A stretch of 39,130 bases of DNA, taken from assembly GCA_008080735.1 (NCBI GenBank), contig SHMW01000031.1, forward strand, positions 1,293 through 40,422, read 5' to 3'. Positions within the stretch are counted from its first letter, which is position 1. Every line of letters begins with the position of its first letter. The notes below the pieces were generated by a model. It ran no database searches and had not been told where the DNA came from. It saw only the letters and a program-made list of their open reading frames with translations. A program made the translations under genes and the position numbers. The stretch is from Promethearchaeota archaeon. Lineage in GTDB: Archaea > Asgardarchaeota > Lokiarchaeia > Sigyniarchaeales > SOKP01. Positions 1-7,244 of the stretch are shown one piece after another.

Positions 1-512
1 AAAAATGAATTAAACCTGGCAAAATTGTGCTCTAAATTAAAATGGTAATTATGAGTTGCTTCATAAAATATATTTGCGAGATCTTTTAGTAATGTAATTT
101 TTTCTCTTGTTTGTGTTGTTAGTCCCAAACCTTTAATATATGGAATCTTTCCCTCTTCTGCTAACATAATGAGGTATTTCAATTCTTGTTTTGTGAATAG
201 AACCTGCTTTCCTAGAACATCCTCATGGGGGACTGTGTACTTATCTTTCTGCTTATTATTCACTCCTTTTGTCTCATATTCGATTTCTCCATTATTTTCT
301 TTTATCCCGATAACTTGGTGAATTATCTTTAGTCCCGTTCCCTTTATTTCATAGGCGATGATATCACCAACTTCATAGAGCACCCCTTCCGGATTTTTCT
401 TAATCGCAAGAGTGGAGCCAGGGGCTATTTTTCCCTTCATTGACGCCCCAAGAGTTTTCATCACGGTGATATCTTCATAATTCCTTTTGGCATTTTCAAT
501 CTTAGTTTTCAT
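1..512 (-). CDS. S26 signal-peptidase-like domain protein, partial (runs off left edge)
   Basis: The frame starts at the ATG at 510-512 and stays open to base 1, giving about 170 residues with the C terminus missing. Residues 21-95 look like a peptidase S26 (signal peptidase I / Sec11) core. Ser24 sits in LGASMKG, followed by VGDIIAYE, then IHQV with His65 where HRV is usual, then TKGVNN and Asp90. In archaeal and ER-type enzymes the last block reads TKGDNN; here the first Asp is Val84, while the second Asp, six residues on, is kept. No membrane segment precedes Ser24, unlike true signal peptidases, so a soluble S24/S26-type protein or a remnant is equally possible. The frame continues upstream without frameshift into the degenerate region at 582-1190, separated by one TAA. 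I infer that this may be the tail of a decayed larger gene. The family call is moderately sure; activity is unknown. Confidence 0.5.
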   Translation of the reverse strand, partial: MKTKIENAKRNYEDITVMKTLGASMKGKIAPGSTLAIKKNPEGVLYEVGDIIAYEIKGTGLKIIHQVIGIKENNGEIEYETKGVNNKQKDKYTVPHEDVLGKQVLFTKQELKYLIMLAEEGKIPYIKGLGLTTQTREKITLLKDLANIFYEATHNYHFNLEHNFARFNSF

Positions 513-581
513 GGAATTTTCATTGGAATGAGACGGGAAATTTACCTTTTCGGCAGTTGTGCTTTGGAAGGTATGGGGGTG

Positions 582-1190
582 TTAACCAATCAGGTAAATA
601 GAATAATCCACAATTACGCGCTCTAATGGGGTTAATTTCTGGGTTAAATCTAGTTTCGCCTGTAGAACCTTCATCACCTCTGGATTGAACGTGCGAGCCT
701 CGAGATCCACAATGATGTCCATTCCCTTGTATTTCGTCTGAGTAAGCATCTCGATAGCGTATTTGATATTTTGGGAGGGATAAACCACTCGAGAATATTT
801 CTGATGCGAAGTCTGGAGCACTTCAAGATATTCATCAAATGCTTCGGCATGAATGATTTTGATTGTTTCCTTGTCAAATTGCGGAAAAAGCCCTTCTTAC
901 GGATCTCAGATTAGCATATCACTCAAGTGAGTGTTTAAAAGTGTTTCTGATCCCCATGGAGATCGTTCTATATTTTTCAAAGCAGCAGGCAAATCACTCG
1001 TGGATTCTCTTGAAGGTAAAATATCCTCAGGTTGATTTTTTAAATCCGTTAACTTTCCTAACATTGAGAACCAATTGCTCTTGCGATTCCCTATCTCTTT
1101 ACATTCTTGTCGTTTTTTTCACAGTAATCTTCGTTGGAATCGGACGCTGAATTGACCGTTCCATCCGAAATCTCATTCAATTCTCATGAA
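582..1190 (-). pseudogene. Degenerate coding region upstream of the S26-like domain
   Basis: The same minus-strand frame that encodes the S26-like domain continues here, broken only by TAA at 582-584, TAA at 897-899 and TGA at 906-908. It ends upstream at a TGA at 1119-1121. Between the stops the translation looks protein-like, for example FDKETIKIIHAEAF and VIVDYSIYLI. A seven-base A run near 1113-1119 would join the frame to another open stretch reaching about 1190 if one base had slipped. Three stops in about 370 codons is far fewer than chance in DNA this AT-rich, so I read this as one gene broken by stops and probably a frameshift. The alternative is two or three tiny separate genes (52 aa at 906-1064; about 80-104 aa at 582-896). 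The N-terminal part matches no family I know. Confidence 0.4.
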
Positions 1191-1451
1191 AAATATACAG
1201 ATTCTTATTCTACAAGGATTTAAGAAAGTATGAAAGAATATTAAAAGAAATTGAAAACATTAATTTAAGATACTATCATTTTAAAGAGGGGGAATGAATA
1301 TATATAATCAATATCAGTAATAAATAGCGTTTTTATTTCCTAATAATATGAGTAATTTGTTTTCATTTCAATTAAATTAGTAAAAAACTAATTTTCTTCT
1401 TTAAAAAAATATTTATAGTTAAATAACCTTCTAGAATTTAGGAAATATAGA

Positions 1452-1691
1452 ATGACTACAGTTGAAATTGATAGAAACTTATTAGAAGAACTCATTGATT
1501 TAAAAATGCGCTTTTTATTAGATGAAATTGATAAAATATTAAATACTTGGTCTTATAATTCTCCAGATAAGTTTTTGCAGGATGCAAAGGATGGGATAAT
1601 TGAAGAAGCTGAAGATGATGCGATTACTTTAAAGCAATTAATATTACAGAGAGAAGAATTACTCAATTTAAAAAAAAAATGGAATGATTAA
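1452..1691 (+). CDS. Putative antitoxin of a TumA/TumE-like module
   Basis: This is a 79-residue, acidic, mostly helical protein with no recognised catalytic motif. It lies 33 bases upstream of a TumE-like (DUF6516) toxin on the same strand, the usual antitoxin-first order. It starts with MTTVEIDRNLLEEL, a beta-strand/helix opening seen in many small DNA-binding antitoxins. The middle carries an SPDKFLQDAKDGI segment and the C terminus ends in LLNLKKKWND. The role is inferred from size, charge and neighbour, not from a recognised antitoxin domain. A TATA-like stretch lies upstream near 1410-1425 (tatttatagtt). Confidence 0.5.
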   Translation: MTTVEIDRNLLEELIDLKMRFLLDEIDKILNTWSYNSPDKFLQDAKDGIIEEAEDDAITLKQLILQREELLNLKKKWND

Positions 1692-1724
1692 AACTTCCAT
1701 CATATAATCTTCTATTCCTTTCTC

Positions 1725-2066
1725 ATGAAATCTCTTGAAAAATTAGGTAAATCCAAGTTTTTAAATGAAAAGGAATTATCTATAACATTACAAACACTAA
1801 ATTTTGAACCTAAATTAGCAAGAATCCGTGTATCGTTAAGAAATGGAACTCAAATTTACATTAGATATAATGATTATGGCGAATATAGTTACAGTATTAT
1901 AATCTCAAAAATGAGACTAGATAGATGTCGCTTTGATAACTATGATGACAATTGGAATGTACCTACGAGACCAAATCACTTTCATCCAAGATTTGTTGGA
2001 GAAGGTTTTAAAAGCCCAATGATTGGTAATCCTGATAAAGACATTCAACAAAATTTTCATTGCTGA
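1725..2066 (+). CDS. TumE-like (DUF6516 family) toxin
   Basis: This 113-residue protein resembles the TumE/DUF6516 toxin family. Its core reads RIRVSLRNGTQIYIR, then a YSYSIII strand, then a basic RCRFDNYDDNW segment, and ends with a proline/histidine-rich PTRPNHFHPRFVGEG stretch. In the family the matching blocks are a strand with DGS...REY, a YSYHW-type strand, an R.D.APHH segment and FPHHKH. The alignment by eye is good in order and spacing but the residues have diverged. It follows the small acidic ORF at 1452-1691 with a 33-base gap and presumably forms a toxin-antitoxin pair with it. The target is not evident from the sequence. A start at MKSLEKLG was chosen; it lacks a clear Shine-Dalgarno. 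Confidence 0.6.
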   Translation: MKSLEKLGKSKFLNEKELSITLQTLNFEPKLARIRVSLRNGTQIYIRYNDYGEYSYSIIISKMRLDRCRFDNYDDNWNVPTRPNHFHPRFVGEGFKSPMIGNPDKDIQQNFHC

Positions 2067-2440
2067 AATCAAATAAATTACTTTTAAAAGAATTTAGATT
2101 TAAATGATATCTAGTCTCCTTTTTTACAGCAGGGGTGCCAATTTTTCATTTATATATTGTGAAAAAGATCTTTCATCTTAGAAAGTACAGAGAATATTCG
2201 GTTTCCATCCTTTCCCTTGGATACCTTTAAATTTTGTCTCCACTCTCATTTCTCGTCAATTGGTCAAGTGGATCTGCTCAATTACTAGAAAGTAACTATC
2301 ATTAGATCAAAAACATACCTACTCCACTTAAACTTTTCATCAGATCATATAATTAAGTTCACTAGTAAAAAATTTTTTTCCTATCAATGAGTAAGTTTTT
2401 TGTCGAATAAAATGAATCAATGAAATGGCTCAGATCAACC
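2067..2440. other. Gene-free AT-rich stretch
   Basis: There is no convincing reading frame, RNA gene or repeat between the TumE-like gene and the histone promoter. The DNA is slightly more GC-rich in short patches (for example cagcaggggtgcc near 2129) but I see no extended hairpin. Confidence 0.5.
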
Positions 2441-2446
2441 AACACA

Positions 2447-2456
2447 TTTATATATA
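2447..2456 (+). promoter_or_regulatory. TATA box of the histone gene
   Basis: The sequence tttatatata is a strong archaeal TATA element. Transcription would start about 25 bases downstream, leaving a leader of roughly 70-75 bases before the histone ATG. A GGAGG Shine-Dalgarno sits at 2537-2541. Confidence 0.55.
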
Positions 2457-2552
2457 AGAAATACTAATTTAATTATAAGATAGTGAATTTTATCTGATCT
2501 ATCCATAAAATAATTATAATATATAACAAAACTAGTGGAGGAATGAATTAAA

Positions 2553-2765
2553 ATGGGAGCTTTTGCATGGAGCCCACTTCGGGCTTTAATGAAAGATGCT
2601 GGTGCAGAAATCGTAAGTCGAGCGGCAGTTGACAAATTAATGGACTTCTTAGAAGGATACGCGAAAAATTTAACCGATTGCGCACTTGACATCGCTAAAC
2701 ATAGCGGCCGTAAAAAGGTAACCGCGGACGATATGAAAATCGCGATTGATTTAGTCAACGACTAA
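2553..2765 (+). CDS. Archaeal histone
   Basis: This 70-residue single histone-fold protein has no tails. It shows the usual order: helix 1 with SPLRALMKDAGAEIVSRAAV, a long central helix ending DIAKHSGRKKV, then the TADDMKIAIDLV third helix. The RKKVTADD segment matches the archaeal DNA-binding loop and the Arg-Thr-type pair. Such proteins dimerise and stack to wrap DNA. The start is set by GGAGG at 2537-2541, 11 bases upstream; a nearer upstream ATG (2542) opens a two-codon frame only. It is monocistronic, with its own TATA box and a T-rich end, and is flanked by two unrelated toxin-antitoxin modules. Confidence 0.95.
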   Translation: MGAFAWSPLRALMKDAGAEIVSRAAVDKLMDFLEGYAKNLTDCALDIAKHSGRKKVTADDMKIAIDLVND

Positions 2766-2799
2766 ACTTTTCGACATACCAGCACAGTATTACTATAAT

Positions 2800-2818
2800 A
2801 TTTTTTTTATTTTTTTCT
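2800..2818 (+). terminator. T-rich terminator after histone gene
   Basis: Two consecutive T runs (eight and seven Ts) lie about 35 bases after the histone stop codon. Archaeal RNA polymerase terminates on such tracts without needing a hairpin. Confidence 0.5.
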
Positions 2819-3045
2819 TCTAATATTTTGCGCTATTAATCATATTTTAATTGATGTTTTGTACTATTTTTAATTACTTTATCAAAAGTCTGCCAATTTA
2901 GAAATTGAAAAAATGACACGAAATAAGATTAACCGTATAAACCGAATGAAGTTCATTGGGGTCTAAAATTTTTCATAAACTGTAGGAGGATAAATTTTTT
3001 ATTGTAATGCAAAAAGTTATATCTCTATAGTTCCATAGATTATAT

Positions 3046-3249
3046 ATGAATACGTCTATACAGATCAGTAAGAATACGTTAAAAAAATTAAAACAACTGA
3101 AAAAAGTCTATAATTCTCCAACTTATGATGATCTAATTAATGATCTCATAAAAAAAGCTGAGAATGTACCCGACAGTATGTTTGGCGTTGATAAAGGGAA
3201 ACTAAAAAAGTTTTCAAGAGAGGATAGAATTGCCTTCAGGGAATACTAA
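3046..3249 (+). CDS. VapB-like antitoxin
   Basis: This 67-residue protein opens with SIQISKNTLKKLKQLK, a ribbon-helix-helix-like N terminus, followed by SPTYDDLINDLIKKAE, the pattern typical of archaeal VapB antitoxins. The C terminus is basic. It overlaps the following PIN-domain toxin gene by 20 bases, the expected antitoxin-toxin arrangement. It is predicted to bind and neutralise the toxin and to repress the shared promoter. The call rests on motif pattern plus neighbour. Confidence 0.75.
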   Translation: MNTSIQISKNTLKKLKQLKKVYNSPTYDDLINDLIKKAENVPDSMFGVDKGKLKKFSREDRIAFREY

Positions 3250-3631
3250 ATTTTTATTGGATACATATGCTTGGATCGAATATTTTCGTGGTAGTAGCAA
3301 GGGAGAAATAGTAAATGACTTAATAGATTCAGAAATTATTTACACATCAATTATTTCCATTGCTGAGTTGTCGGATAAATATTATCGTGAAAATTTATCA
3401 GAAGAGTGGCAAGATCGATATCGATTTATTGTTTCAGAATCTTACATAATACAATTATCCATGGAGATTGCACAGAGATCGGGTACCAGAAAATGGAAAT
3501 TACGTGAGGAGAATGAAGATATTGGACTTGCGGATGCGATGATAATTGAAACTGCCATTCAAAAGAAATTAACGCTTGTATCTGGAGACCCACATTTTGA
3601 AAACCTAGATAACCTCCTATTTTTAAAATAA
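3230..3631 (+). CDS. VapC-like PIN-domain ribonuclease toxin
   Basis: This 133-residue PIN domain has the acidic catalytic set visible: Asp in LLDTYAWIEYF near the N terminus, Glu in SIAELSDKYY, Asp in IGLADAMIIETA, and Asp in LVSGDPHFENL. VapC toxins are Mg-dependent endoribonucleases that cut tRNA or rRNA. The likely start is TTG at 3230, inside the antitoxin gene, preceded by an agagagga Shine-Dalgarno at about 3216-3223. No ATG exists before the first catalytic Asp. The protein appears intact. Confidence 0.88.
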   Translation: MPSGNTKFLLDTYAWIEYFRGSSKGEIVNDLIDSEIIYTSIISIAELSDKYYRENLSEEWQDRYRFIVSESYIIQLSMEIAQRSGTRKWKLREENEDIGLADAMIIETAIQKKLTLVSGDPHFENLDNLLFLK

Positions 3632-3716
3632 ATTTTTGGAGCCAAAAAGAGTATTTATCTGAATATTATTTAACTGAGTATTAATTTATTAATTATATTT
3701 AAAAGGAGATTCTCAA

Positions 3717-4166
3717 ATGGAAGAAAAGAGCGGGGAAAATTTACCTAATAATCCCTTAGAAGCACAAGGTATGCTTATTAAGGCTTTTTATGAAAGATTC
3801 GGGAAAGAAGCATTGCCTATTATTAAAAGAATTTGTGGAAAGCAAGGGAGAGCGCTTGGCCTTAAAATAAAGAAAAAACTCCCAAGTAATAACCTTTCGA
3901 CCGTCGCAGAGGCATTTTCAAAGACTTATGACCCGAAAGATGTGAAAATCGTGAAAATATCTGATAAAGAGTTTCGGATTCAAGGAACAAGATGTCCTTT
4001 TGGGTTAGAAAATACCTCCAGAGAGCTCTGTGAGGCAGTAATGGAAATTGATCATGAGTATTTCCGTACAGCTGTTAATGAAAAAATTTCATTAAAAATT
4101 AAAAGAACTGTCGCTGGGGGAGATTCCAACTGCGATACTATTTATGAATTGGAAACGGAAGAATAA
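3717..4166 (+). CDS. ATC-hydrolase-like (PF14196-type) small protein
   Basis: This 149-residue protein has an N-terminal helical region with GKEALPIIKRICGKQGRALGLKIKK, a central FRIQGTRCPFGLENTS segment, and the C-terminal TVAGGDSNCDTIYEL block. Its block order (Gly-rich helix, RCP, then an aGDxxCdxxyel ending) recalls the L-2-amino-thiazoline-4-carboxylate hydrolase-like / 4-vinyl-reductase-like superfamily. These are small ligand- or substrate-binding domains with conserved cysteines. True ATC hydrolase activity should not be assumed, because most members are uncharacterised. A good Shine-Dalgarno (aaaggaga) lies at 3701-3708. The geranylgeranyl reductase gene follows 126 bases downstream. 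Confidence 0.55.
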   Translation: MEEKSGENLPNNPLEAQGMLIKAFYERFGKEALPIIKRICGKQGRALGLKIKKKLPSNNLSTVAEAFSKTYDPKDVKIVKISDKEFRIQGTRCPFGLENTSRELCEAVMEIDHEYFRTAVNEKISLKIKRTVAGGDSNCDTIYELETEE

Positions 4167-4292
4167 TACATACTAATAATACTATGCTTCTATGTAATCC
4201 ATCCTTCTTTACGATTAAGAATATTTAGTGTGTGAATTCGTTTTTTAGTCAAGCTAATTTTTGAGAAATAATTATAAACATAGTTTTGAAAA

Positions 4293-5399
4293 ATGTCCGA
4301 ATTTGATATAGTGGTTGTTGGTGCGGGACCAGGTGGATCGATCGCCGCGAAAGTGGCAGCTGAAGAAGGTTATACAACTTGTATAATCGAGAAAGAGAAC
4401 CTGAGGGATGAGGGCCGATATAAAGCTTGCGGTGGTGCGATGGCATGGGAATTAGTAGAAGAGATTGATTATCCAGAAGAAAAAGTCGCCAGGGTAATTG
4501 AGTCGCTTGAGCTCCATCATGTCGATGGGGAGACTTATTCTAAAGAGGGGAAAGGAGCGGTCGTGTGGAGATCGGTCTTTGATAAATTTCTTACAGATAT
4601 GGCCCTTAATGAAGGTGCGAAGTTAAAAGATAAAGAGGCCTTATTGGATATAGAACAGAATGGAACAAATTACAAAATTACCACGACGCAAGGAGTCTAT
4701 GATGCTAATTATGTAGTTGCTGCGGATGGAGTTACCTCACGGACCCTAAAGAGGTTAGGATGGCCTGATTTTCATAGCGATGATCTAATTCTAACGATCA
4801 CTAAAGAGATGAAATTAAATAGCGTAGAGATTGATGAACGATTAGGCAAAGATAAAGTGCATCTCTATTTCGGCATCGAAAATCTCATCCCTGTGGGGTA
4901 TGCATGGTTATTTCCTAAAGCCGATCATATTACCGTGGGATGGGGAAACCAGATAAATCTCATTAAAAACTCTCGGGAAGAATTCCAAAAATTTGTAAGC
5001 TTATCCACGGTAGAAAAGTCTTTGAGAGGATCCGAAGAGGCCGTGTTCAAGCCGCATCTAATTCCCGTTGGATTACGACCTCAGTTATATAAGGAAAAAG
5101 TGATCGCGGTTGGAGATGCTGGGGGGATTGTAGATCCCATTAGCGGTAAAGGCATTCCGTATGCGATGATGTCAGGGCAAATTGCGGTCGAAACAATTAA
5201 AAAGTGTGAGAATAAAGATCGTATCAAGCGTATAGGAGAATATTATAAAAAAACGCTTGATAGAAAATTTTTAAAAATTCTGGAATTGAAACGACAAGCA
5301 AGAGACCGAATTTTTAATGATGAAAAATCTCTAAAGAATTTTCTTTCACTCTGGGAAACCCATAGATCCTCAGAAATAGTTATGAAAGGTTTAATTTAA
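4293..5399 (+). CDS. Geranylgeranyl reductase family flavoprotein (archaeal lipid saturation)
   Basis: This 368-residue FAD-dependent reductase belongs to the geranylgeranyl / digeranylgeranylglycerophospholipid reductase family. The dinucleotide-binding GAGPGG is at residues 10-15, with the acidic end of beta-2 in IIEKEN. The family's YKACGGAM Cys-Gly-Gly loop is at about 43-50. The substrate-cavity motif GYAWLFPK and the second FAD motif VGDAGGIVDPISGKGIPYAM are present. Family enzymes reduce the double bonds of archaeol-type isoprenoid chains at the membrane. Length and motifs match functional enzymes. The exact substrate (phospholipid versus geranylgeranyl diphosphate) cannot be told from the sequence. 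Confidence 0.9.
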   Translation: MSEFDIVVVGAGPGGSIAAKVAAEEGYTTCIIEKENLRDEGRYKACGGAMAWELVEEIDYPEEKVARVIESLELHHVDGETYSKEGKGAVVWRSVFDKFLTDMALNEGAKLKDKEALLDIEQNGTNYKITTTQGVYDANYVVAADGVTSRTLKRLGWPDFHSDDLILTITKEMKLNSVEIDERLGKDKVHLYFGIENLIPVGYAWLFPKADHITVGWGNQINLIKNSREEFQKFVSLSTVEKSLRGSEEAVFKPHLIPVGLRPQLYKEKVIAVGDAGGIVDPISGKGIPYAMMSGQIAVETIKKCENKDRIKRIGEYYKKTLDRKFLKILELKRQARDRIFNDEKSLKNFLSLWETHRSSEIVMKGLI

Positions 5400-5420
5400 A
5401 AACTGGCTTCATTCGATTAA

Positions 5421-5485
5421 GACACCCTTTAGGTGCGGTGGTCAAGGAAGCAAGAATCACGCTCCTTTAGGAGTTGGTAGTTCAA
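5421..5485 (+). mobile_element. Probable IS200/IS605 right-end / TnpB-omegaRNA-like remnant
   Basis: Two short hairpins lie in tandem, CACC-CTTTA-GGTG (5423-5435) and GCTCC-TTTA-GGAGT (5461-5474), both around the core CCTTTAGG. The second is preceded by gaagcaagaatcac and followed by ggtagttcaa. This layout (GAAGC..., a C/G stem, then GTAGTTCA) is what I know from right ends of IS605-family elements, where the tnpB 3' end and the omegaRNA scaffold overlap. No tnpB or tnpA is present and the rest of the element is missing. Both forward frames across it give short open tails. The identification is from pattern memory and should be checked by a search. Confidence 0.4.
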
Positions 5486-5507
5486 TTCAATAGAAATCCC
5501 AGATTAT

Positions 5508-5987
5508 CTATAGAATCAATGCGGTTCTTTTCGGGGCTTTTTCAGCATAAAAATATCTGCCGGAACCCATCACATCAACGTGGCGAAAAGTTATTCTATG
5601 AAACATTAATTTTCCGGATTTGAGACCATATTTTTGTTTCACTTTTCTATAAGTTTCTTCATCTAAAGGCTTTAATAGTTCGAGAATCCATTCTCCCAAT
5701 TCTGATACAATGAGTTCTTCGTCTGATGGATAGTATTGTTCTTTATTCGCCCCAAGTCCCGGATGACCTTCTCTATACAATCCAGAGTTGTTCAATGCTT
5801 TCTTTTGATAAGAAATAAACTTTAGAACTATTCTCCCTATATTTTCTAAGCTTTTTGGTCCGATTTTGTCAAGAATTTCGAAAACGCGATTTTCCCCTCG
5901 AATATAATCCTCTAAGGTATCGGGGGAACGTTTTGGCTCATACCCTGAAAAATCATCTATAGAATCTTGCTTTTTCTCGATATCCAT
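5508..5987 (-). CDS. Uncharacterised acidic protein
   Basis: I do not recognise this 159-residue soluble protein. It begins with an acidic, low-complexity segment (about residues 1-25), followed by a helical region with YIRGENRVFEILDKIG and IGRIVLKFISYQKKAL. A SELGEWILELLKPLDEETYR helix comes next, and the C-terminal block MFHRITFRHVDVMGSGRYF ends basic. No signal peptide, membrane segment or metal-binding motif is seen. It is divergent from the KARI-like gene at 6139, sharing a 150-base intergenic region with an 8-bp inverted repeat. The regular codon pattern and lack of stops support it being real. Confidence 0.7.
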   Translation of the reverse strand: MDIEKKQDSIDDFSGYEPKRSPDTLEDYIRGENRVFEILDKIGPKSLENIGRIVLKFISYQKKALNNSGLYREGHPGLGANKEQYYPSDEELIVSELGEWILELLKPLDEETYRKVKQKYGLKSGKLMFHRITFRHVDVMGSGRYFYAEKAPKRTALIL

Positions 5988-6030
5988 TTACAACTTTCCT
6001 TGAAGAATATCTTTTCTAATTATGTGGCAA

Positions 6031-6049
6031 TAAATACCTTAGGTATTTA
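6031..6049. promoter_or_regulatory. 8-bp inverted repeat between divergent genes
   Basis: TAAATACC-TTA-GGTATTTA is a perfect palindrome with a 3-base spacer. It lies 44 bases from the start of the minus-strand gene and 90 bases before the KARI-like start. The position fits an operator for one or both genes, or a small hairpin. Confidence 0.35.
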
Positions 6050-6138
6050 AGTTTTTTTCTGCTTTTGAATGAAACTTTATTTACTGTAAAAAGTAATTTA
6101 TTATTAGATTCATAAAACATTTCGAAAGGAAGATAAGA

Positions 6139-7218
6139 ATGGTAAATATTTATCATGAAAAGGATGGAAATATTTCTGAAATTAAGGAAAAAACTGTCGC
6201 TATCATAGGGTATGGGAATCAAGGAAGAGCGCAAGCATTAAACCTCCGAGATTCTGGAATAAATGTAATTGTGGGTAATCGCGAAGATGAATACAGACAA
6301 TTTGCTAAGGATGATGGGTTTTCTACTTATTCGATAGCGGATGCGGTTAACAAGGCTGATATTATTTTTATTTTAATACCAGATGAGATCTTGGATGAGG
6401 TATTTGAAGAGAGTATTCGACCATATTTAAGTGAGGGTAATGCGATCGTATTTGCAAGTGGGTATAATGTTGGATTTGAATTAATTGATTTACCGGATAA
6501 TATCGATGTCCTCTTACTAGCTCCCAGGATGATAGGTGTAGGAGTCAGAGAAAAATTTTTGGATGGCGAGGGTTTTTTCAGTTTTATTGCCATTGAACAA
6601 GATGCGACAGGTCACGCAAAAAATGTTTTACTGGCGTTGGCTAAAGGAATCGGAACCTTGAGAAAAGGCGCTGTAGAATTAACCTTTAAACAAGAAGCAG
6701 AATTAGATTTGTTCAATGAGCAAGGCTTCGGTCCTGCGTTTGGGAGAGTATTGTTGACTGCGATTTATACTCTCTTAGATGCTGGATATCCTCCAGAAGC
6801 GGTTTTGATTGAAATGTATATGTCTGGGGAAATGTCATATACATATCAAGCCATGGCAAAAGTAGGTTTGGTCAAACAAGTTAATTTTCATTCCCAAACC
6901 AGTCAATATGGCTCGATGAGTCGCGGAATTCGCTTTCGAAAATTGCCATTACGACCAAAAATGGAAGAGATATTGGAGGAGATTCAGAATGGAGAGTTTA
7001 CCAAAGAATGGGAGAAAACTCTAACAAAGCTAAAATTTAAGATCATTAAATTCTTTGCGACCAAACAAAAGATAAATCGCATCGAGAATGAAGTTCGGGA
7101 TAATTTGGGATTAAAAACTTATGATATATATGAACAAGAACCCCCAACAAACAGAGATATGGAGGAGCTAAAAGAGGTTTCAGAGGAGCTTAAAGAATTT
7201 GAAAAGTACTATCAGTAA
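6139..7218 (+). CDS. Ketol-acid reductoisomerase (IlvC) homologue with altered active site
   Basis: This 359-residue protein follows class I KARI from end to end. The Rossmann motif GYGNQGRAQALNLRDSG is at 24-40, QDATGHAKN at about 154-162, and the Mg-binding ELDLFNEQ (Asp190, Glu194) at 188-195. The C-terminal knotted helical domain includes SQTSQYG with Ser252. However, the catalytic His of the usual FAHGFN is Ser107 (FASGYN). The active-site Lys of APK is Arg130 (APRMIG). The second pair of metal ligands is blurred (Glu225 and Glu231, six apart instead of four). No ilvB, ilvN, ilvD or leu gene is nearby. I infer a KARI-fold NAD(P)-binding enzyme with a different reaction, or a non-canonical KARI. 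A clear aaggaaga Shine-Dalgarno lies at about 6126-6133. Confidence 0.8.
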   Translation: MVNIYHEKDGNISEIKEKTVAIIGYGNQGRAQALNLRDSGINVIVGNREDEYRQFAKDDGFSTYSIADAVNKADIIFILIPDEILDEVFEESIRPYLSEGNAIVFASGYNVGFELIDLPDNIDVLLLAPRMIGVGVREKFLDGEGFFSFIAIEQDATGHAKNVLLALAKGIGTLRKGAVELTFKQEAELDLFNEQGFGPAFGRVLLTAIYTLLDAGYPPEAVLIEMYMSGEMSYTYQAMAKVGLVKQVNFHSQTSQYGSMSRGIRFRKLPLRPKMEEILEEIQNGEFTKEWEKTLTKLKFKIIKFFATKQKINRIENEVRDNLGLKTYDIYEQEPPTNRDMEELKEVSEELKEFEKYYQ

Positions 7219-7225
7219 TTTTACA

Positions 7226-7244
7226 TTTTTTTGTTCTTTTTTTT
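7226..7244 (+). terminator. T-rich terminator after the KARI-like gene
   Basis: Two long T runs (seven Ts, then eight after ttgttc) follow the stop codon. They overlap the 3' end of the convergent minus-strand gene. Confidence 0.4.

Noticed and set aside
863..1150. Plus-strand 95-codon open frame
   Set aside because: It lies opposite the degenerate minus-strand coding region and has low-complexity hydrophobic content; it looks like a shadow.
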